Positions 26,312-36,320 of a DNA stretch of 64,000 nt are shown piece by piece. The notes beneath the pieces were generated by a model. That model searched no databases and was not told where the DNA came from. It saw only the letters and a list, made by a program, of their open reading frames with translations. This DNA is from Pararhodobacter oceanensis (GTDB taxonomy: Bacteria > Pseudomonadota > Alphaproteobacteria > Rhodobacterales > Rhodobacteraceae). Within the stretch, counting starts at the first letter, position 1. The number at the start of each line of letters is the position of its first letter. The stretch covers positions 1 through 64,000 of the forward strand of contig NZ_QDKM01000005.1 in NCBI RefSeq assembly GCF_003076755.1, read 5' to 3'. Both the position numbers and the translations under genes were made by a program.

Positions 26312-26540
26312 TTTCTGGCTGGGGGCCAGATGGGTGCAAGCGGGTTGAGTGCGAGTGAAGGGGCGCGCGGTGGGAGCGAAGCAAGGAGGGGGGCGCCCGA
26401 GCCTGGGTGGGCGCAGGTTAGGGTGCCGCAAAGCGTTGCGCTTGAAAGCATGAATGTCGGTTGCGCGGTGCAGGGCATCGCCGAGGCGCCCTCCCGGGGG
26501 GAGGGTCGGGCGCGGCCCGTGGTGCCCACGGGCCGGACGG
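26312..26540 (+). repeat. Tandem unit B3
   Basis: Second copy, offset 238 bases from the first. It keeps both hairpins intact: CCCTCCC-GGG-GGGAGGG (26489-26505) and GGCCCGTGG-TGC-CCACGGGCC (26514-26534). The latter has the same layout as the 3' hairpin of repeat family D at 52.8 kb. Confidence 0.75.
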
Positions 26541-26680
26541 TTGATCAGGCGCGTTTCAGGACAGACAGCCAGTTCCGCATCGCCGCTCTGTTTGCCACGG
26601 GCATCAGCGCGGACCGCGCCATACACACCGCAGGGTCGCGCGTGGCTCTTTGCCTGTGGCGCGCTTAGTCAGGAATGGAA

Positions 26681-26703
26681 AAGGCCGCCCGATGGGCGGC
26701 CTT
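26681..26703 (-). terminator. Rho-independent terminator of hup
   Basis: AAGGCCGCCC-GAT-GGGCGGCCTT; on the minus strand the stem runs into TTTTCC. It lies 24 bases beyond the HU gene stop. Confidence 0.75.
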
Positions 26704-26726
26704 GGGGTCGTCAACTGAGCCAGAGA

Positions 26727-27011
26727 TCAGGCGACAGCGTCTTTCAGAGCCTTGGCGATGGTCACTTTGACCGCGCGGTCGGCCGCCTTGGTCAGGGTCT
26801 CACCGGTGGCGGGGTTGCGCACCTGACGCTCGGGACGGGCGCGGCAGGCGACTTTGCCGATGCCGGGCAGGGTGACGGCGCCGCCGGCGGCGACTTCGCG
26901 GGTGACCACAGCGGCAATCGCCTCCAGCGCGGCCGAGGCGGTTTTCTTGTCGGTGCCCATCTCTTCGGACAGGGTCGCGACGAGTTGGGTTTTGGTCATC
27001 GGCTTGTTCAT
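26727..27011 (-). CDS. hup: HU-family DNA-binding protein
   Basis: 94 residues with the HU fold: MTKTQLVATLSEEM N-terminal helices and the DNA-binding arm GKVACRARPERQVRNPATGE with the RNPxTG motif. Architectural DNA-bending protein. The start at 27011 has GGAG 8 bases upstream. Monocistronic, with a terminator immediately downstream. Confidence 0.92.
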   Translation of the reverse strand: MNKPMTKTQLVATLSEEMGTDKKTASAALEAIAAVVTREVAAGGAVTLPGIGKVACRARPERQVRNPATGETLTKAADRAVKVTIAKALKDAVA

Positions 27012-27259
27012 CGGTCGGTCTCCGTTTTTCAGTTGTGAGCGGCGTTCTGTGTTGCCGCTGTGTCGTCCTAAATCGCATGTATCGGCTCGCTGCGCGCCAG
27101 ACAATCGCTAAGCGCACTGGAAAGCGAGAAAACGCTTAAAACCTTGGGGTTGACGCGGCGAAACTTTGGTGTCTGCCGCTACTCTGGATGGCCGCAGCTT
27201 ACCCATTCAGTTGGGCCGGTCAATTCCCCATTCGGCGAAAACCCGCGTTAAAGTTGCGA

Positions 27260-28735
27260 TTACAGGAAAGCCGTCTCGTCAAAGCTGCGCAACTTGCGGC
27301 TGTGGATGCGCTCGATCGGCATTTCGCGCAGCCGCTCCATGGCGCGGACACCGATCAGCAGATGCCGCGCGACCTGGGTTTTATAGAAGGCGCTGGCCAT
27401 GCCGGGCAGTTTCAGTTCGCCGTGCAGGGGTTTGTCGGAGACACATAAAAGCGTGCCATAGGGCACGCGGAAGCGAAAACCGTTGGCGGCGATGGTGGCG
27501 CTTTCCATATCGAGGGCAATCGCCCGCGACTGGCTGAGGCGTTGCACCGGGCCGGAGTGATCGCGCAGCTCCCAGTTGCGGTTGTCGATGGTGGCGACGG
27601 TGCCGGTGCGCATGATTTTCTTCAAATCAAAACCGTCGAGATGGGCGATCTCGGCCACTGCTTCTTGGAGGGCGATCTGGATCTCGGCCAGCGCCGGGAT
27701 CGGCACCCAGATCGGCAGGTCGTGATCGAGCACATTGTCTTCGCGCAGATAGGCATGGGCGAGAACGAAATCGCCCAGCGACTGCGAGTTGCGCAGACCG
27801 GCGCAATGGCCGACCATCAACCAGGCATGGGGCCGCAGCACAGCGATATGGTCGGTGGCGGTTTTCGCGTTCGAGGGGCCGACGCCGATATTGACCAGAG
27901 TGATCCCCATGCCGTCGTCGCGCAGCAGGTGATAGGCGGGCATCTGCGGCATGCGGGCGAGCGGCGCGATCACCCCGTCGGGCGAGGTGATCACGGCGTT
28001 TCCGGGGGCGATGAATTTGGTATAGCCGCTCTCGGGATCGGCGAGCGCTTGCCGCGCATAGGCCTCGAATTCATCGACGTAGAACTGGTAGTTGGTGAAC
28101 AACACATGGTTCTGGAAACACTCGGGCTCGGTGGCGGTGTAATGCGCCAACCGCGCCAGCGAATAATCGACGCGCTGCGCGGTGAAGGGCGCCAAAGGCA
28201 CCGAGCCGTCATCATTGCGCACGCTTTCACCATTGACGATCTGGTCGTCGATAATGGTCAGATCCGGCACGTCAAACACATCGCGCAGGGTGAATTGAAC
28301 CTCACCGGTGAGGTCGATATCGCCCTGCGCCGCCATCGCGAAATGCAGCGCAATCGGGGTGCTGGACTGGCGGATGGTCACCGGTTCTTTGTGGTTGCGC
28401 ATGATCAGCTTGATCTGCTGCTCAAGGTATTTGGCAAAGAGATCGGGACGGGTGACGGTGGTCGCATAGGTGCCCGGCTCGGAGACATAGCCGAAGGAGA
28501 GGCGGCTGTCGGGCCGGTCATAGCTGGTCGTGGTGATGCGGATTTCGGGATAAAAGGCACGGTAGCGCGCACTCGGCTGGCCCTCGCTGACCACCTCACG
28601 GAAACTGGCGACCAGAAATTCGGTGGCCTGCTGGTAGAGCATTTGCAAATGGGCGACGGCCTCGGCGGCGTCGGTAAAGCTGCGCGAGGGCACGGTGGGT
28701 GCCAATTGCACCGGAAGCGAACGGGTAGGTTTCAT
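27260..28735 (-). CDS. amn: AMP nucleosidase
   Basis: 491 residues, close to the E. coli enzyme (484). N-terminal Amn-specific domain (FYPEIRITTTSYDRPDSRLSFGYVS) and C-terminal phosphorylase fold (NIGVGPSNAKTATDHIAVLRP; ALDMESATIAANGFRFRVPYGTLLCVSDKPLHGE). Cleaves AMP to adenine and ribose-5-phosphate to adjust adenylate pools. The start MKPTRSLP at 28735 is preceded by GAGAG; upstream in-frame codons are out of family. Confidence 0.93.
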   Translation of the reverse strand: MKPTRSLPVQLAPTVPSRSFTDAAEAVAHLQMLYQQATEFLVASFREVVSEGQPSARYRAFYPEIRITTTSYDRPDSRLSFGYVSEPGTYATTVTRPDLFAKYLEQQIKLIMRNHKEPVTIRQSSTPIALHFAMAAQGDIDLTGEVQFTLRDVFDVPDLTIIDDQIVNGESVRNDDGSVPLAPFTAQRVDYSLARLAHYTATEPECFQNHVLFTNYQFYVDEFEAYARQALADPESGYTKFIAPGNAVITSPDGVIAPLARMPQMPAYHLLRDDGMGITLVNIGVGPSNAKTATDHIAVLRPHAWLMVGHCAGLRNSQSLGDFVLAHAYLREDNVLDHDLPIWVPIPALAEIQIALQEAVAEIAHLDGFDLKKIMRTGTVATIDNRNWELRDHSGPVQRLSQSRAIALDMESATIAANGFRFRVPYGTLLCVSDKPLHGELKLPGMASAFYKTQVARHLLIGVRAMERLREMPIERIHSRKLRSFDETAFL

Positions 28736-28875
28736 ACGGCTCTCATCAATATCGGACGCCCCTCTGTGCCACAAAAGGGCGACAGATTTGTGAATATTCG
28801 ACACGGTATTCGACAGATGGGGGTGGGTTTTCCATGACGCAGGATGGCAGAGGATTCTGGGGAAGGAAAGTGCCG

Positions 28876-29511
28876 TTAGCTGTGATGCCGCGGACGTTGA
28901 CGTAGAATGGCCATGATCTGAAGCCGCGGCTTGATCCAAAGTGCCGCATCAGGGCTGAGCCATGATACCAGCGCCAAAGTGTCACTATAGTCTTTGGTGA
29001 TGTTCCGCTTGAACATCGGTTCATGATGAAAAATCCGGTTCCGCAATGACGTCACCCTGTCGCATTTGGCCGATAGGTCGAGGTAGGTGACCGACGCGGG
29101 AATATCCGGAAACGCATCGACAAGTGGTGTCCAATAGTGGCGCTCATATTTGGCGAGCAGCATATTCGCCCAGAAGCCGAAGGTCAGTTCTGCCACCATA
29201 CATCCATGCGACACCTGCCCTTTCTCTTGTGCTCGTTTGTTTCTGGCCCGCAAGACCATGCCTTTCGCCTTGCCGCCCACGACCGAATGGAAGGCGTCGT
29301 TCTCCCACCATGTCTTGCCGTGTTTGGCTCTGATCTTGTCAGAGACCGCATTGCGCAGAACAACCTCGGTTGTTGCTAACAGGGGGTAAAAGGCGGCGCT
29401 GACCCGCAAGTTCCAGCCGTAAAGTTCGAGCGCGGTCGACTCATTATGACCAGATGCGAGAACATAGGGCCGAAGGCGCTCTTTTGATAGGGCATCAAGT
29501 AACAAAGCCAA
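28876..29511 (-). CDS. Abi-like protein (Abi_2/AbiD-AbiF family)
   Basis: About 211 residues. N-terminal SKERLRPYVLASG..ALELYGWNLRVSAAFYPLLATTEVVLRNAV and C-terminal VTSLRNRIFHHEPMF match the Abi_2 pattern; the R-x4-H in RNRIFH is the catalytic motif of HEPN RNases. Abi_2 proteins include phage abortive-infection factors. Lower GC than its neighbours. No ATG at the start: TTG at 29511 (or 29505, with AGG 6 bases upstream) is inferred. No antitoxin gene beside it. Inserted between amn and dxs. Confidence 0.75.
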   Translation of the reverse strand: MALLLDALSKERLRPYVLASGHNESTALELYGWNLRVSAAFYPLLATTEVVLRNAVSDKIRAKHGKTWWENDAFHSVVGGKAKGMVLRARNKRAQEKGQVSHGCMVAELTFGFWANMLLAKYERHYWTPLVDAFPDIPASVTYLDLSAKCDRVTSLRNRIFHHEPMFKRNITKDYSDTLALVSWLSPDAALWIKPRLQIMAILRQRPRHHS

Positions 29512-29650
29512 CCTGCTGTGATTTTACGAAAAAGTGACTTACATTCTCGCCACTCAATCACAGGTAGAGTCAAGTTGAACTTGATTTGCATATGCGCGAT
29601 GCGTATATTTTAAGCGTCGAAGGCAGCGACAAGCCTTCAATTTGATAGAG

Positions 29651-29680
29651 CCCCGCGACAGCCGAAAGGTCCTCGCGGGG
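29651..29680. terminator. Hairpin downstream of dxs
   Basis: CCCCGCGA (29651-29658) pairs with TCGCGGGG (29673-29680) around a 14-base loop. TTTCGCATTT follows on the plus strand only, so as a terminator for the minus-strand dxs it is imperfect. Confidence 0.4.
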
Positions 29681-29701
29681 TTTCGCATTTCGCGCGGCGG
29701 A

Positions 29702-31633
29702 TCAGGCGCGTTTCGCCCCGACATGACCCAAGCCCAGCACCTCGAGCACTTTTGCCTCGATATCCGGCGCGTTGAGACCGGCGGCGGCATACATATCGGC
29801 GGGGTTGGCCTGATCGATGAAACTGTCGGGCAGCACCATCGAGCGATATTTCAGCCCGCTGTCAAACACGCCCTCTTCGGCCAGAAGCTGCGCGACATGG
29901 CTGCCGAAACCGCCGACTGCGCCCTCTTCAATGGTGATCAGCGCCTCGTGATCCGCGGCCAGTTGCAGGATCAGATCGCGGTCCAGCGGCTTGGCAAAAC
30001 GCGCATCGGCCACGGTGGGGGTGATGCCACGGGCGCGCAGGGCCTCGGAGGCTTTCATCACCTCGCCGAGACGGGTGCCGAACGACAGGATCGCGACGCG
30101 GGCGCCCTCCTGGATCATCCGGCCTTTGCCGATTTCCAGCGGAATGCCGCGTTCGGGCATCTCAACGCCCTCACCCTCGCCGCGCGGAAAGCGGAAGGCC
30201 GAGGGGCCGTCGTCATAGGCGGCGGCGGTGGCGACCATATGCACAAGTTCCGCCTCATCGGCGGCGGCCATCACCACCATGCCGGGGAGGTTGGTCATAA
30301 AGCCGATGTCAAAAGACCCGGCGTGGGTGGCACCATCGGCGCCGACCAGTCCGGCGCGGTCGATGGCGAAACGCACCGGCAGGCCTTGCAGCGCCACGTC
30401 ATGGACGACCTGATCATAGCCGCGCTGCAGAAAGGTCGAATACATCGTGCAGAAGGGTTTCAGCCCGCCCGCCGCCATCGCGCCGCAGAAGGTGACGCCA
30501 TGTTGCTCGGCAATGCCGACATCGAAACAACGCTCGGGGAAACGCTCGGCGAACAGATTGAGGCCGGTGCCATCGGGCATGGCGGCGGTGACGGCGACGA
30601 TCTTGTCATCGACCTCACCGGCTTTGATCAGCGCTTCGGCAAAGACTTTGGTATAGCTGGGCGCGTTCGACGGCGCTTTCTTTTGCTTGCCGGTCAGCAC
30701 ATCGAATTTCGCCGTTGCATGGCCTTTGTCGGCGGCGAGTTCGGCGGGGCGGTAGCCTTTGCCCTTTTTGGTGATCACATGGATCAGCGTCGGCTTCTGC
30801 GCGCGCTGGTGGACGATGCGCATGACGGCGAGCAATTGCTCCATATCGTGGCCGTCGATCGGGCCGACGTAATTGAAGCCCAGCTCCTCGAACATAGTGC
30901 CGCCGAGGACGGAATGCTTGAGCATATCCTTGGCGCGGTGGGCGGCGTCCTGCAGCGGCGGCGGCAGCAGGGAGAGCGCGCCTTTGGCGGCGGCTTTCAG
31001 ATCGTGCAAGGGCGCTTCGGCATAGAGCCGCGAGAGATAGGAGGAGAGCGCGCCGGTGGGGGGTGCGATCGACATCTCGTTGTCATTGAGCACCACGAAC
31101 AGGCGTTTGCCCAAGTGCCCGGCGTTGTTCATCGCCTCGAATGCCATGCCCGCCGACATCGAGCCATCGCCGATCACCGCAATCGCATCGCCTAGCGCGG
31201 GGTCGGGCGTGCCGCCGAGATCATGGGCGACTTTGAAGCCCAGCGCGGCGGAAATCGAGGTCGAGCTATGCGCGGCGCCGAAAGGGTCATAGGGCGATTC
31301 CGAGCGTTTGGTGAAGCCCGAAAGCCCGTCCTTCTGGCGCAGGGTGCGGATGCGGTCGCGGCGGCCAGTGAGGATTTTATGCGGGTAGCATTGATGCGAG
31401 ACATCCCAGACCAGCCGGTCGCGCGGGGTGTTGAACACCGCATGGATCGCGACGGTCAGTTCGACCACGCCCAGCCCCGCGCCCAGATGGCCGCCGGTCT
31501 CGGAGACCGCGCTGATCGTCTCGGCGCGCAGCTCGTCGGCGACTTGGCGCAGCTGCGGATCACTCAGGCGTTTGAGGTCCGCCGGCGACTGCAGGGTGTC
31601 CAGAAGCGGGGTCGCGGGACGGTCGGAACTCAT
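29702..31633 (-). CDS. dxs: 1-deoxy-D-xylulose-5-phosphate synthase
   Basis: 643 residues. TPP-binding [37 protein letters not shown], and the transketolase pyrimidine domain with [21 protein letters not shown]. Condenses pyruvate and glyceraldehyde-3-phosphate, the first step of the MEP isoprenoid pathway. The start at 31633 has GAGG 6 bases upstream. Last gene of the HDAC-xseB-ispA-dxs operon, 13 bases after ispA. Confidence 0.97.
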   Translation of the reverse strand: MSSDRPATPLLDTLQSPADLKRLSDPQLRQVADELRAETISAVSETGGHLGAGLGVVELTVAIHAVFNTPRDRLVWDVSHQCYPHKILTGRRDRIRTLRQKDGLSGFTKRSESPYDPFGAAHSSTSISAALGFKVAHDLGGTPDPALGDAIAVIGDGSMSAGMAFEAMNNAGHLGKRLFVVLNDNEMSIAPPTGALSSYLSRLYAEAPLHDLKAAAKGALSLLPPPLQDAAHRAKDMLKHSVLGGTMFEELGFNYVGPIDGHDMEQLLAVMRIVHQRAQKPTLIHVITKKGKGYRPAELAADKGHATAKFDVLTGKQKKAPSNAPSYTKVFAEALIKAGEVDDKIVAVTAAMPDGTGLNLFAERFPERCFDVGIAEQHGVTFCGAMAAGGLKPFCTMYSTFLQRGYDQVVHDVALQGLPVRFAIDRAGLVGADGATHAGSFDIGFMTNLPGMVVMAAADEAELVHMVATAAAYDDGPSAFRFPRGEGEGVEMPERGIPLEIGKGRMIQEGARVAILSFGTRLGEVMKASEALRARGITPTVADARFAKPLDRDLILQLAADHEALITIEEGAVGGFGSHVAQLLAEEGVFDSGLKYRSMVLPDSFIDQANPADMYAAAGLNAPDIEAKVLEVLGLGHVGAKRA

Positions 31634-31646
31634 GGAATACCTCGAA

Positions 31647-32507
31647 TTACTTGTCGCGGCTGATAACGAATCGCGCGGCGGATCGCAAGGATTCCGCCTT
31701 TTTGCCATAGGGGGCCAGCGCATCGCAGGCCTCGGTGATCAAGTCTTGGGCACGCGCCCGCGCTGCTTCCAGCCCCAAGAGGGAGACAAAGGTCGCCTTG
31801 CCCGCCTCGGCGTCTTTTTGCAAGCGTTTGCCGGCGGTTTCGGCATTGCCTTCGGTGTCGAGAATATCATCGGTGATCTGGAAAGCGAGGCCCAGCGCCT
31901 TGGCATAGGCGGCAAGTGGCGCGGGATCGGCATCGGCCATCAGCGGACCGGCGGTGCAGGCCCAGTTGAACAGCGCGCCGGTCTTGCCGTTTTGCAACGC
32001 GGTGATCTGCTGGAGCGATAAGGGCGTGGCGGCGGTTTCGGCGGCGATATCAAGCGCTTGGCCCAACACCATACCCGCAGCGCCCGCCGCCTGCGCGAGT
32101 TTGAGGGTCAGCGCGGCGGCTTGGGGCTGCTCGGGCTGGGCGCAGAGTTCGAACGCCAGTGCCTGCAGTGCGTCACCGGCGAGAATCGCGGTGGCCTCGT
32201 CAAAGGCGATATGGGCGGTGGGGCGGCCACGGCGCAGATCATCGTCATCCATCGCCGGCAGATCATCATGGACCAGCGAATAGGCGTGCATCGCCTCGAT
32301 GGCGGCGGCGGCGTTCAAGGCGGCCTCGCGGGGCACATCATGGAGCGCAGCGCTTTCCAGCACCAGATAGCCGCGCAAGCCCTTGCCGCCGTGGATGCCA
32401 TGGGCCATCGCCGCGCGCACGCGGCTGTCGGGCAGCGCCTGGATCGCCGCCGCCAACCGAGCCTCGACAGCTTGCGCGGCGGCGCTCAACTCAGCGGGGA
32501 AACTCAT
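31647..32507 (-). CDS. ispA: Polyprenyl diphosphate synthase (farnesyl/geranyl type)
   Basis: 286 residues. First Asp-rich motif [10 protein letters not shown] (near 81-90), second DDILD with upstream LAFQITDD, and [11 protein letters not shown] for the IPP site. Extends DMAPP/GPP by IPP to make FPP for ubiquinone, hopanoids and carotenoids. Overlaps xseB by 4 bases; sits directly upstream of dxs. Confidence 0.95.
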   Translation of the reverse strand: MSFPAELSAAAQAVEARLAAAIQALPDSRVRAAMAHGIHGGKGLRGYLVLESAALHDVPREAALNAAAAIEAMHAYSLVHDDLPAMDDDDLRRGRPTAHIAFDEATAILAGDALQALAFELCAQPEQPQAAALTLKLAQAAGAAGMVLGQALDIAAETAATPLSLQQITALQNGKTGALFNWACTAGPLMADADPAPLAAYAKALGLAFQITDDILDTEGNAETAGKRLQKDAEAGKATFVSLLGLEAARARAQDLITEACDALAPYGKKAESLRSAARFVISRDK

Positions 32508-32740
32508 TGCGCGTCGAAGGGTCTCGTGCCCTCGGGCGTGCCGTTTTCGGCGGCAGTGATCTGTTCGATCCGCGCCTGTGCCTGCGCCAGCCGAGCCTCG
32601 CAGTGTTTTTTCAACTCGGCGCCGCGCTCATAGATCTGGATCGATTTATCCAGATCCACGCTGCCGCTTTCCAGCTGGCCAACGACGCCCTCCAGCTCGC
32701 GCAGGGCTTCTTCGAATGTCATCTCGGCAACTGGCTTCAT
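32504..32740 (-). CDS. xseB: Exodeoxyribonuclease VII small subunit
   Basis: 78 residues with the XseB helical pattern: MTFEEALRELEGVVGQLESG..DLDKSIQIYERGAELKKHCEARL. Partner of XseA, which is not in the window. Overlaps both neighbours by 4 bases (ATGA), so it is translated as part of the operon. Confidence 0.95.
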   Translation of the reverse strand: MKPVAEMTFEEALRELEGVVGQLESGSVDLDKSIQIYERGAELKKHCEARLAQAQARIEQITAAENGTPEGTRPFDAQ

Positions 32741-33672
32741 GCGCCCCGCTCCATCAGTGTTTTGATATGCGCCGCCGTGCTTTGCGCCAGCGCGGCGAGA
32801 TCATAGCCGCCTTCCAAAGCCGAGACCACCCGCCCCTGCGCATGGGCGTCGGCAATGTCGCAAATCCGCTCGGTGATCCAGATGAAATCCTCTGTCTGCA
32901 GGTTAAGATTGGCCAGCGGGTCGTCGGCATGGGCGTCGAAACCGGCGGAAATCAGGATCAACTCGGGTTTGAAGGCCTCGAGTTGCGGAAAGGCGGTGTC
33001 TTCCCATGCGGCGCGGAATTCCTTGCTGCCGCTGTCGGGCGCGAGGGGCAGGTTGAGGATATTGCCCGAGGTGCCGGTCTCATGCGCGGCGCCGGTGCCG
33101 GGCCAGAGCGGCGACTGGTGGCTGGAGATAAACAGCGCGCGGGGTTCGTCCCACAAGAGATCCTGCGTGCCGTTGCCGTGGTGGACGTCGAAATCCAGCA
33201 CCGCGACGCGGGCAAGCCCGTGGTGGTCAAGCGCGCGTTTGGCAGCAATCGCGACCGTGCCAAAGAGGCAGAACCCCATCGGCGTAGCGCGTTCGGCGTG
33301 GTGGCCGGGCGGGCGAATGGCGGCAAAGGCGTTTGACGCCTCGCCCATGAGCACCGCATCGGTGGCGGCGAGCGTGGCGCCGAGGGCGGCGAGGGCGGCG
33401 TCCCAACTGCCCGGTGAGACATGGGTGTCGGCATCGAGCGGCGCGACACCCTCGGAGGGGATCGCTTGGCGGATGTGGTCGATATAGGACTGCGGGTGGC
33501 AGTGCAGGAGTTCCACCGGATCGGCAGGGGCGGCTTCGCGGCGGTCGAGCGCTGCGAAGGCGGGCGCCTTGAGCGCGGCGAGGACGGTGCGGAGGCGGTC
33601 GACACGCTCGGGATGCCCCTCGGGGGTGAGATGGTTGAGACAGGCGGGATCGGTGTAAAACAGGGTGCTCAT
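32737..33672 (-). CDS. Histone deacetylase-family (AcuC/APAH-like) hydrolase
   Basis: 311 residues of the arginase-deacetylase fold. IRPPGHHAERATPMGFC contains the paired catalytic histidines, VLDFDVHHGNGTQDL the zinc Asp/His pair, and ISAGFDAHADDPL the second Asp. Bacterial members remove acetyl groups from small amides or proteins. First gene of a four-gene operon typical of Rhodobacterales; overlaps xseB by 4 bases. Confidence 0.92.
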   Translation of the reverse strand: MSTLFYTDPACLNHLTPEGHPERVDRLRTVLAALKAPAFAALDRREAAPADPVELLHCHPQSYIDHIRQAIPSEGVAPLDADTHVSPGSWDAALAALGATLAATDAVLMGEASNAFAAIRPPGHHAERATPMGFCLFGTVAIAAKRALDHHGLARVAVLDFDVHHGNGTQDLLWDEPRALFISSHQSPLWPGTGAAHETGTSGNILNLPLAPDSGSKEFRAAWEDTAFPQLEAFKPELILISAGFDAHADDPLANLNLQTEDFIWITERICDIADAHAQGRVVSALEGGYDLAALAQSTAAHIKTLMERGA

Positions 33673-33767
33673 ACCGGCAAGCTAGGGCGAAGCGGGGCAC
33701 CCTGCAAGCGGTGGCTGGGCGGCGGTGGCATAATCGGCAGGGGATGGCGCGGGGGTATGGGGCCGCG

Positions 33768-34130
33768 CGGAATCAAGGCGTAAGCCGCCGCGCATCGCCA
33801 GTCCGCCCACAGGGCTGGCGATCTGGTGGCCGTATGCGCTTCGCTTTTGATCGTGTGCGGATTAGGCCGGGATAAAGTGCGTCGCTCTAAGGGAGGGTCG
33901 CCACCCCGCGGACTGGCAATGCGCGGCTTGGGGCGAGGGTTGAATCGCGTCGCTGGGATAAAGCGCGTTGTTCCGCGCGAGGGGCGCCATCCCGCGGACT
34001 GGCGTTGCGCGGCTATGTGGCGAGGGTAGGGTTGAGGCGCTGGCATAAAGCGCGCTGCTCTGCGCGATGGTCGCCACCCCGTGGACTGGTGATGCGCAGC
34101 TCTGGCGCGGTGGCGGCGGACTGGCGATGC
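33768..34130. repeat. Tandem repeat family C (three units of 86-87 bases plus a leader)
   Basis: The 568-base gap between the HDAC-like gene and the formaldehyde operon holds no gene. A leader block (GCGGAATCAAGGCG..GGGCTGGCGATC) starts at 33768 and three direct units begin with ATAAAG at 33872, 33958 and 34045, each followed by a CGCCA(C/T)CCCGCGGACTGGC-type segment. The same leader and one unit recur at 44285-44455. Confidence 0.8.
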
Positions 34131-34240
34131 GACCCCTCGGACGGGGGAATGTCAAGCGCCACTTCGTATACAATCTGTTTGCCAAGTTAACCGCATAGAG
34201 GATAGCCTGCGCGCAAATATCCAACCCAATGGAGGACCCC

Positions 34241-35350
34241 ATGAAAACACGCGCCGCCGTGGCTTTTGAAGCCAAGAAACCGCTGGAAATCGTTGAACTT
34301 GACCTGCAGGGCCCGAAAGAGGGCGAAGTCCTTGTCGAGATCAAGGCCACCGGCATCTGCCACACCGATGCCTATACGCTCGACGGGCATGACAGCGAGG
34401 GTATTTTCCCCTCGGTTCTGGGCCATGAGGGTGCCGGGATCGTGCGCGAGATCGGCCCCGGGGTGACCAGCGTCAAGCCGGACGACCATGTGATCCCGCT
34501 CTACACGCCCGAGTGCCGCCAGTGTAAATCCTGCCTCTCCGGCAAGACCAACCTCTGCACCGCGATTCGCGCCACGCAGGGCAAGGGCGTGATGCCCGAT
34601 GGCACCTCGCGCTTTAGCTATAAGGGCGAGACGATCTATCACTATATGGGTTGCTCGACCTTCTCGAACTTTGTGGTGATGCCGGAAATCGCGCTGGCCA
34701 ATATCCGCAAAGACGCGCCGTTTGACAAAGCCTGCTATATCGGTTGCGGCGTGACCACCGGCGTTGGCGCGGTGATCTATACCAACAAGATCCAGGCGGG
34801 CGACAATGTGATCGTCTTCGGTCTTGGCGGCATTGGCCTGAACGTGTTGCAAGCGGCGCGGATGGTCGGCGCGGGCAAGATCATCGGTGTTGACATCAAC
34901 AACGAGAAAGCCGCCTGGGGCAAAATGTTCGGGATGACGCATTTCGTGAACCCGACCGAGATCGACGGCGACATTGTGGCGCATCTGGTGGAGTTGACTG
35001 GCGGCGGTGCCGACTACACCTTTGACTGTACCGGCAACACCACGGTCATGCGGCAGGCGCTGGAAGCCTGTCACCGCGGCTGGGGTGTCTCGACCGTGAT
35101 CGGCGTCGCCGAAGCTGGCAAAGAGATTGCCACACGTCCGTTCCAACTGGTGACCGGACGGGTCTGGAAGGGCTCGGCTTTTGGCGGCGCGCGCGGGCGG
35201 ACCGATGTGCCGAAACTGGTGGATTGGTATATGGACAAGAAGATCGAGATCGATCCTCTGATCACCCATACCTTCTCGCTGGAAGAGATCAACAAGGGCT
35301 TTGACCTGATGCATGCAGGCAAGTCCGTGCGTGGAGTCGTGATATTCTAA
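34241..35350 (+). CDS. frmA: S-(hydroxymethyl)glutathione dehydrogenase (class III ADH)
   Basis: 369 residues. Zinc alcohol dehydrogenase with catalytic ligands in [10 protein letters not shown] and GHEGAGIV, the structural-zinc cysteines [16 protein letters not shown], and the NAD-binding [15 protein letters not shown]. Oxidises the glutathione-formaldehyde adduct to S-formylglutathione. GGAGG 5 bases before ATG. Its TAA overlaps the ATG of fghA, so formaldehyde oxidation is one operon. Confidence 0.96.
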   Translation: MKTRAAVAFEAKKPLEIVELDLQGPKEGEVLVEIKATGICHTDAYTLDGHDSEGIFPSVLGHEGAGIVREIGPGVTSVKPDDHVIPLYTPECRQCKSCLSGKTNLCTAIRATQGKGVMPDGTSRFSYKGETIYHYMGCSTFSNFVVMPEIALANIRKDAPFDKACYIGCGVTTGVGAVIYTNKIQAGDNVIVFGLGGIGLNVLQAARMVGAGKIIGVDINNEKAAWGKMFGMTHFVNPTEIDGDIVAHLVELTGGGADYTFDCTGNTTVMRQALEACHRGWGVSTVIGVAEAGKEIATRPFQLVTGRVWKGSAFGGARGRTDVPKLVDWYMDKKIEIDPLITHTFSLEEINKGFDLMHAGKSVRGVVIF

Positions 35351-36183
35351 TGGAACGGATCAATCGTTGGAGAGCTTTTGGCGGCTGGCAGGAAGTCTGG
35401 CGCCATGACAGTAAGACCACCGGCACGCCGATGGAGTTTTCGATCTTTCTGCCCGAGGGCGAAGGGCCGAAACCGGTGCTCTGGTATCTGTCCGGCCTGA
35501 CCTGCAACTGGTCGAATGTGACCGAAAAAGGCGACTACCGTGAAGCCTGCGCGCGTCACGGGATCGTCTTTGTCGCCCCCGACACCTCGCCGCGTGGCGA
35601 GGGGGTCGCGGATGACGCCGAGGGCGCCTATGACTTCGGTCTCGGTGCCGGGTTCTACGTCGATGCGACCGAAGAGCCTTTCGCCAAGCACTATAAGATG
35701 CGCCAGTATATCGAAGAGGAACTGCCGGCGCTGATCGCCGAGCATTTCCCCGTCGATCTGAACCGGCAGGCGATCACCGGCCATTCGATGGGCGGGCATG
35801 GCGCTTTGACCATCGGGCTGCGCAATCCCGAGCGGTTCAAATCGGTCTCGGCCTTCGCGCCGATCTCGGCCCCGACCGAGTGCCCTTGGGGGCATAAGGC
35901 GCTGGGCGGCTATCTCGGTGAGGACCGCGCGGCTTGGGCCGAATATGACGCCTGCAAATTGATCGAAGGTGGCGCGCGGGTCGCGGCGCTGAAGGTGGAT
36001 CAGGGCGGTGCCGACGGGTTTCTGGAAGAGCAGCTCAAGCCCGAGCTGCTGCGCGAGACCTGTGATACGGCGGGGCAGGTGGTCGAGTTGGAAATCCATG
36101 ATGGGTACGACCATTCGTATTATTTCATCTCGAGCTTTATGCCCGCGCATATCGACTGGCATGCGAAGTATCTGAAGGCGTGA
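35350..36183 (+). CDS. fghA: S-formylglutathione hydrolase
   Basis: 277 residues, alpha/beta hydrolase (esterase D family). Nucleophile motif GHSMGGHGALT near residues 146-156, PVLWYLSGLTC near the N-terminus, and the His in DGYDHSYYFISSF near the C-terminus. Hydrolyses S-formylglutathione to formate and glutathione, completing the pathway begun by the upstream dehydrogenase. Start ATG shares bases with the previous stop (TAATG). Confidence 0.96.
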   Translation: MERINRWRAFGGWQEVWRHDSKTTGTPMEFSIFLPEGEGPKPVLWYLSGLTCNWSNVTEKGDYREACARHGIVFVAPDTSPRGEGVADDAEGAYDFGLGAGFYVDATEEPFAKHYKMRQYIEEELPALIAEHFPVDLNRQAITGHSMGGHGALTIGLRNPERFKSVSAFAPISAPTECPWGHKALGGYLGEDRAAWAEYDACKLIEGGARVAALKVDQGGADGFLEEQLKPELLRETCDTAGQVVELEIHDGYDHSYYFISSFMPAHIDWHAKYLKA

Positions 36184-36217
36184 GCTAAGCACGATCGTCT
36201 GCGGAAGCGGGCAGAGG

Positions 36218-36244
36218 AGAGGGGGGCAATGCCTCCCTCTTTTT
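36218..36244 (+). terminator. Rho-independent terminator after fghA
   Basis: AGGGGGGC pairs with GCCTCCCT and is followed by CTTTTT, 35 bases beyond the fghA stop. A second GC-rich stem (AGGGGC-TTT-GCCCCCT) near 36260 and a degenerate copy of element A (GGATATTTAAGG, 36301) follow. Confidence 0.65.
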
Positions 36245-36300
36245 GTTGCGCATCCGTTGAAGGGGCTTTGCCCCCTCTTTGCTGCGCAAATTCACCCCCA

Positions 36301-36320
36301 GGATATTTAAGGCATAAAGT
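36301..36320 (+). repeat. Dispersed element A, degenerate copy
   Basis: CCCCCAGGATATTTAAGGCATAAAG: the first ten bases of the core are retained after GC-rich stems, the second half has diverged. Lies between co-directional fghA and the transglycosylase gene. Confidence 0.55.

Noticed and set aside
23469-26700. Insertion sequence or integrative element carrying the AT-rich islet
   Set aside because: No transposase, integrase, terminal inverted repeat pair or tRNA target could be identified at the islet edges.
29642-31195. 517-codon plus-strand frame opposite dxs
   Set aside because: Shadow of dxs; composition (His, Gly, Arg-rich) is typical of antisense frames in high-GC genomes.
33872-34130. 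Possible CRISPR or origin iterons
   Set aside because: Units of 86-87 bases repeat without unique spacers, and there is no replication gene nearby; a tandem repeat explains it.
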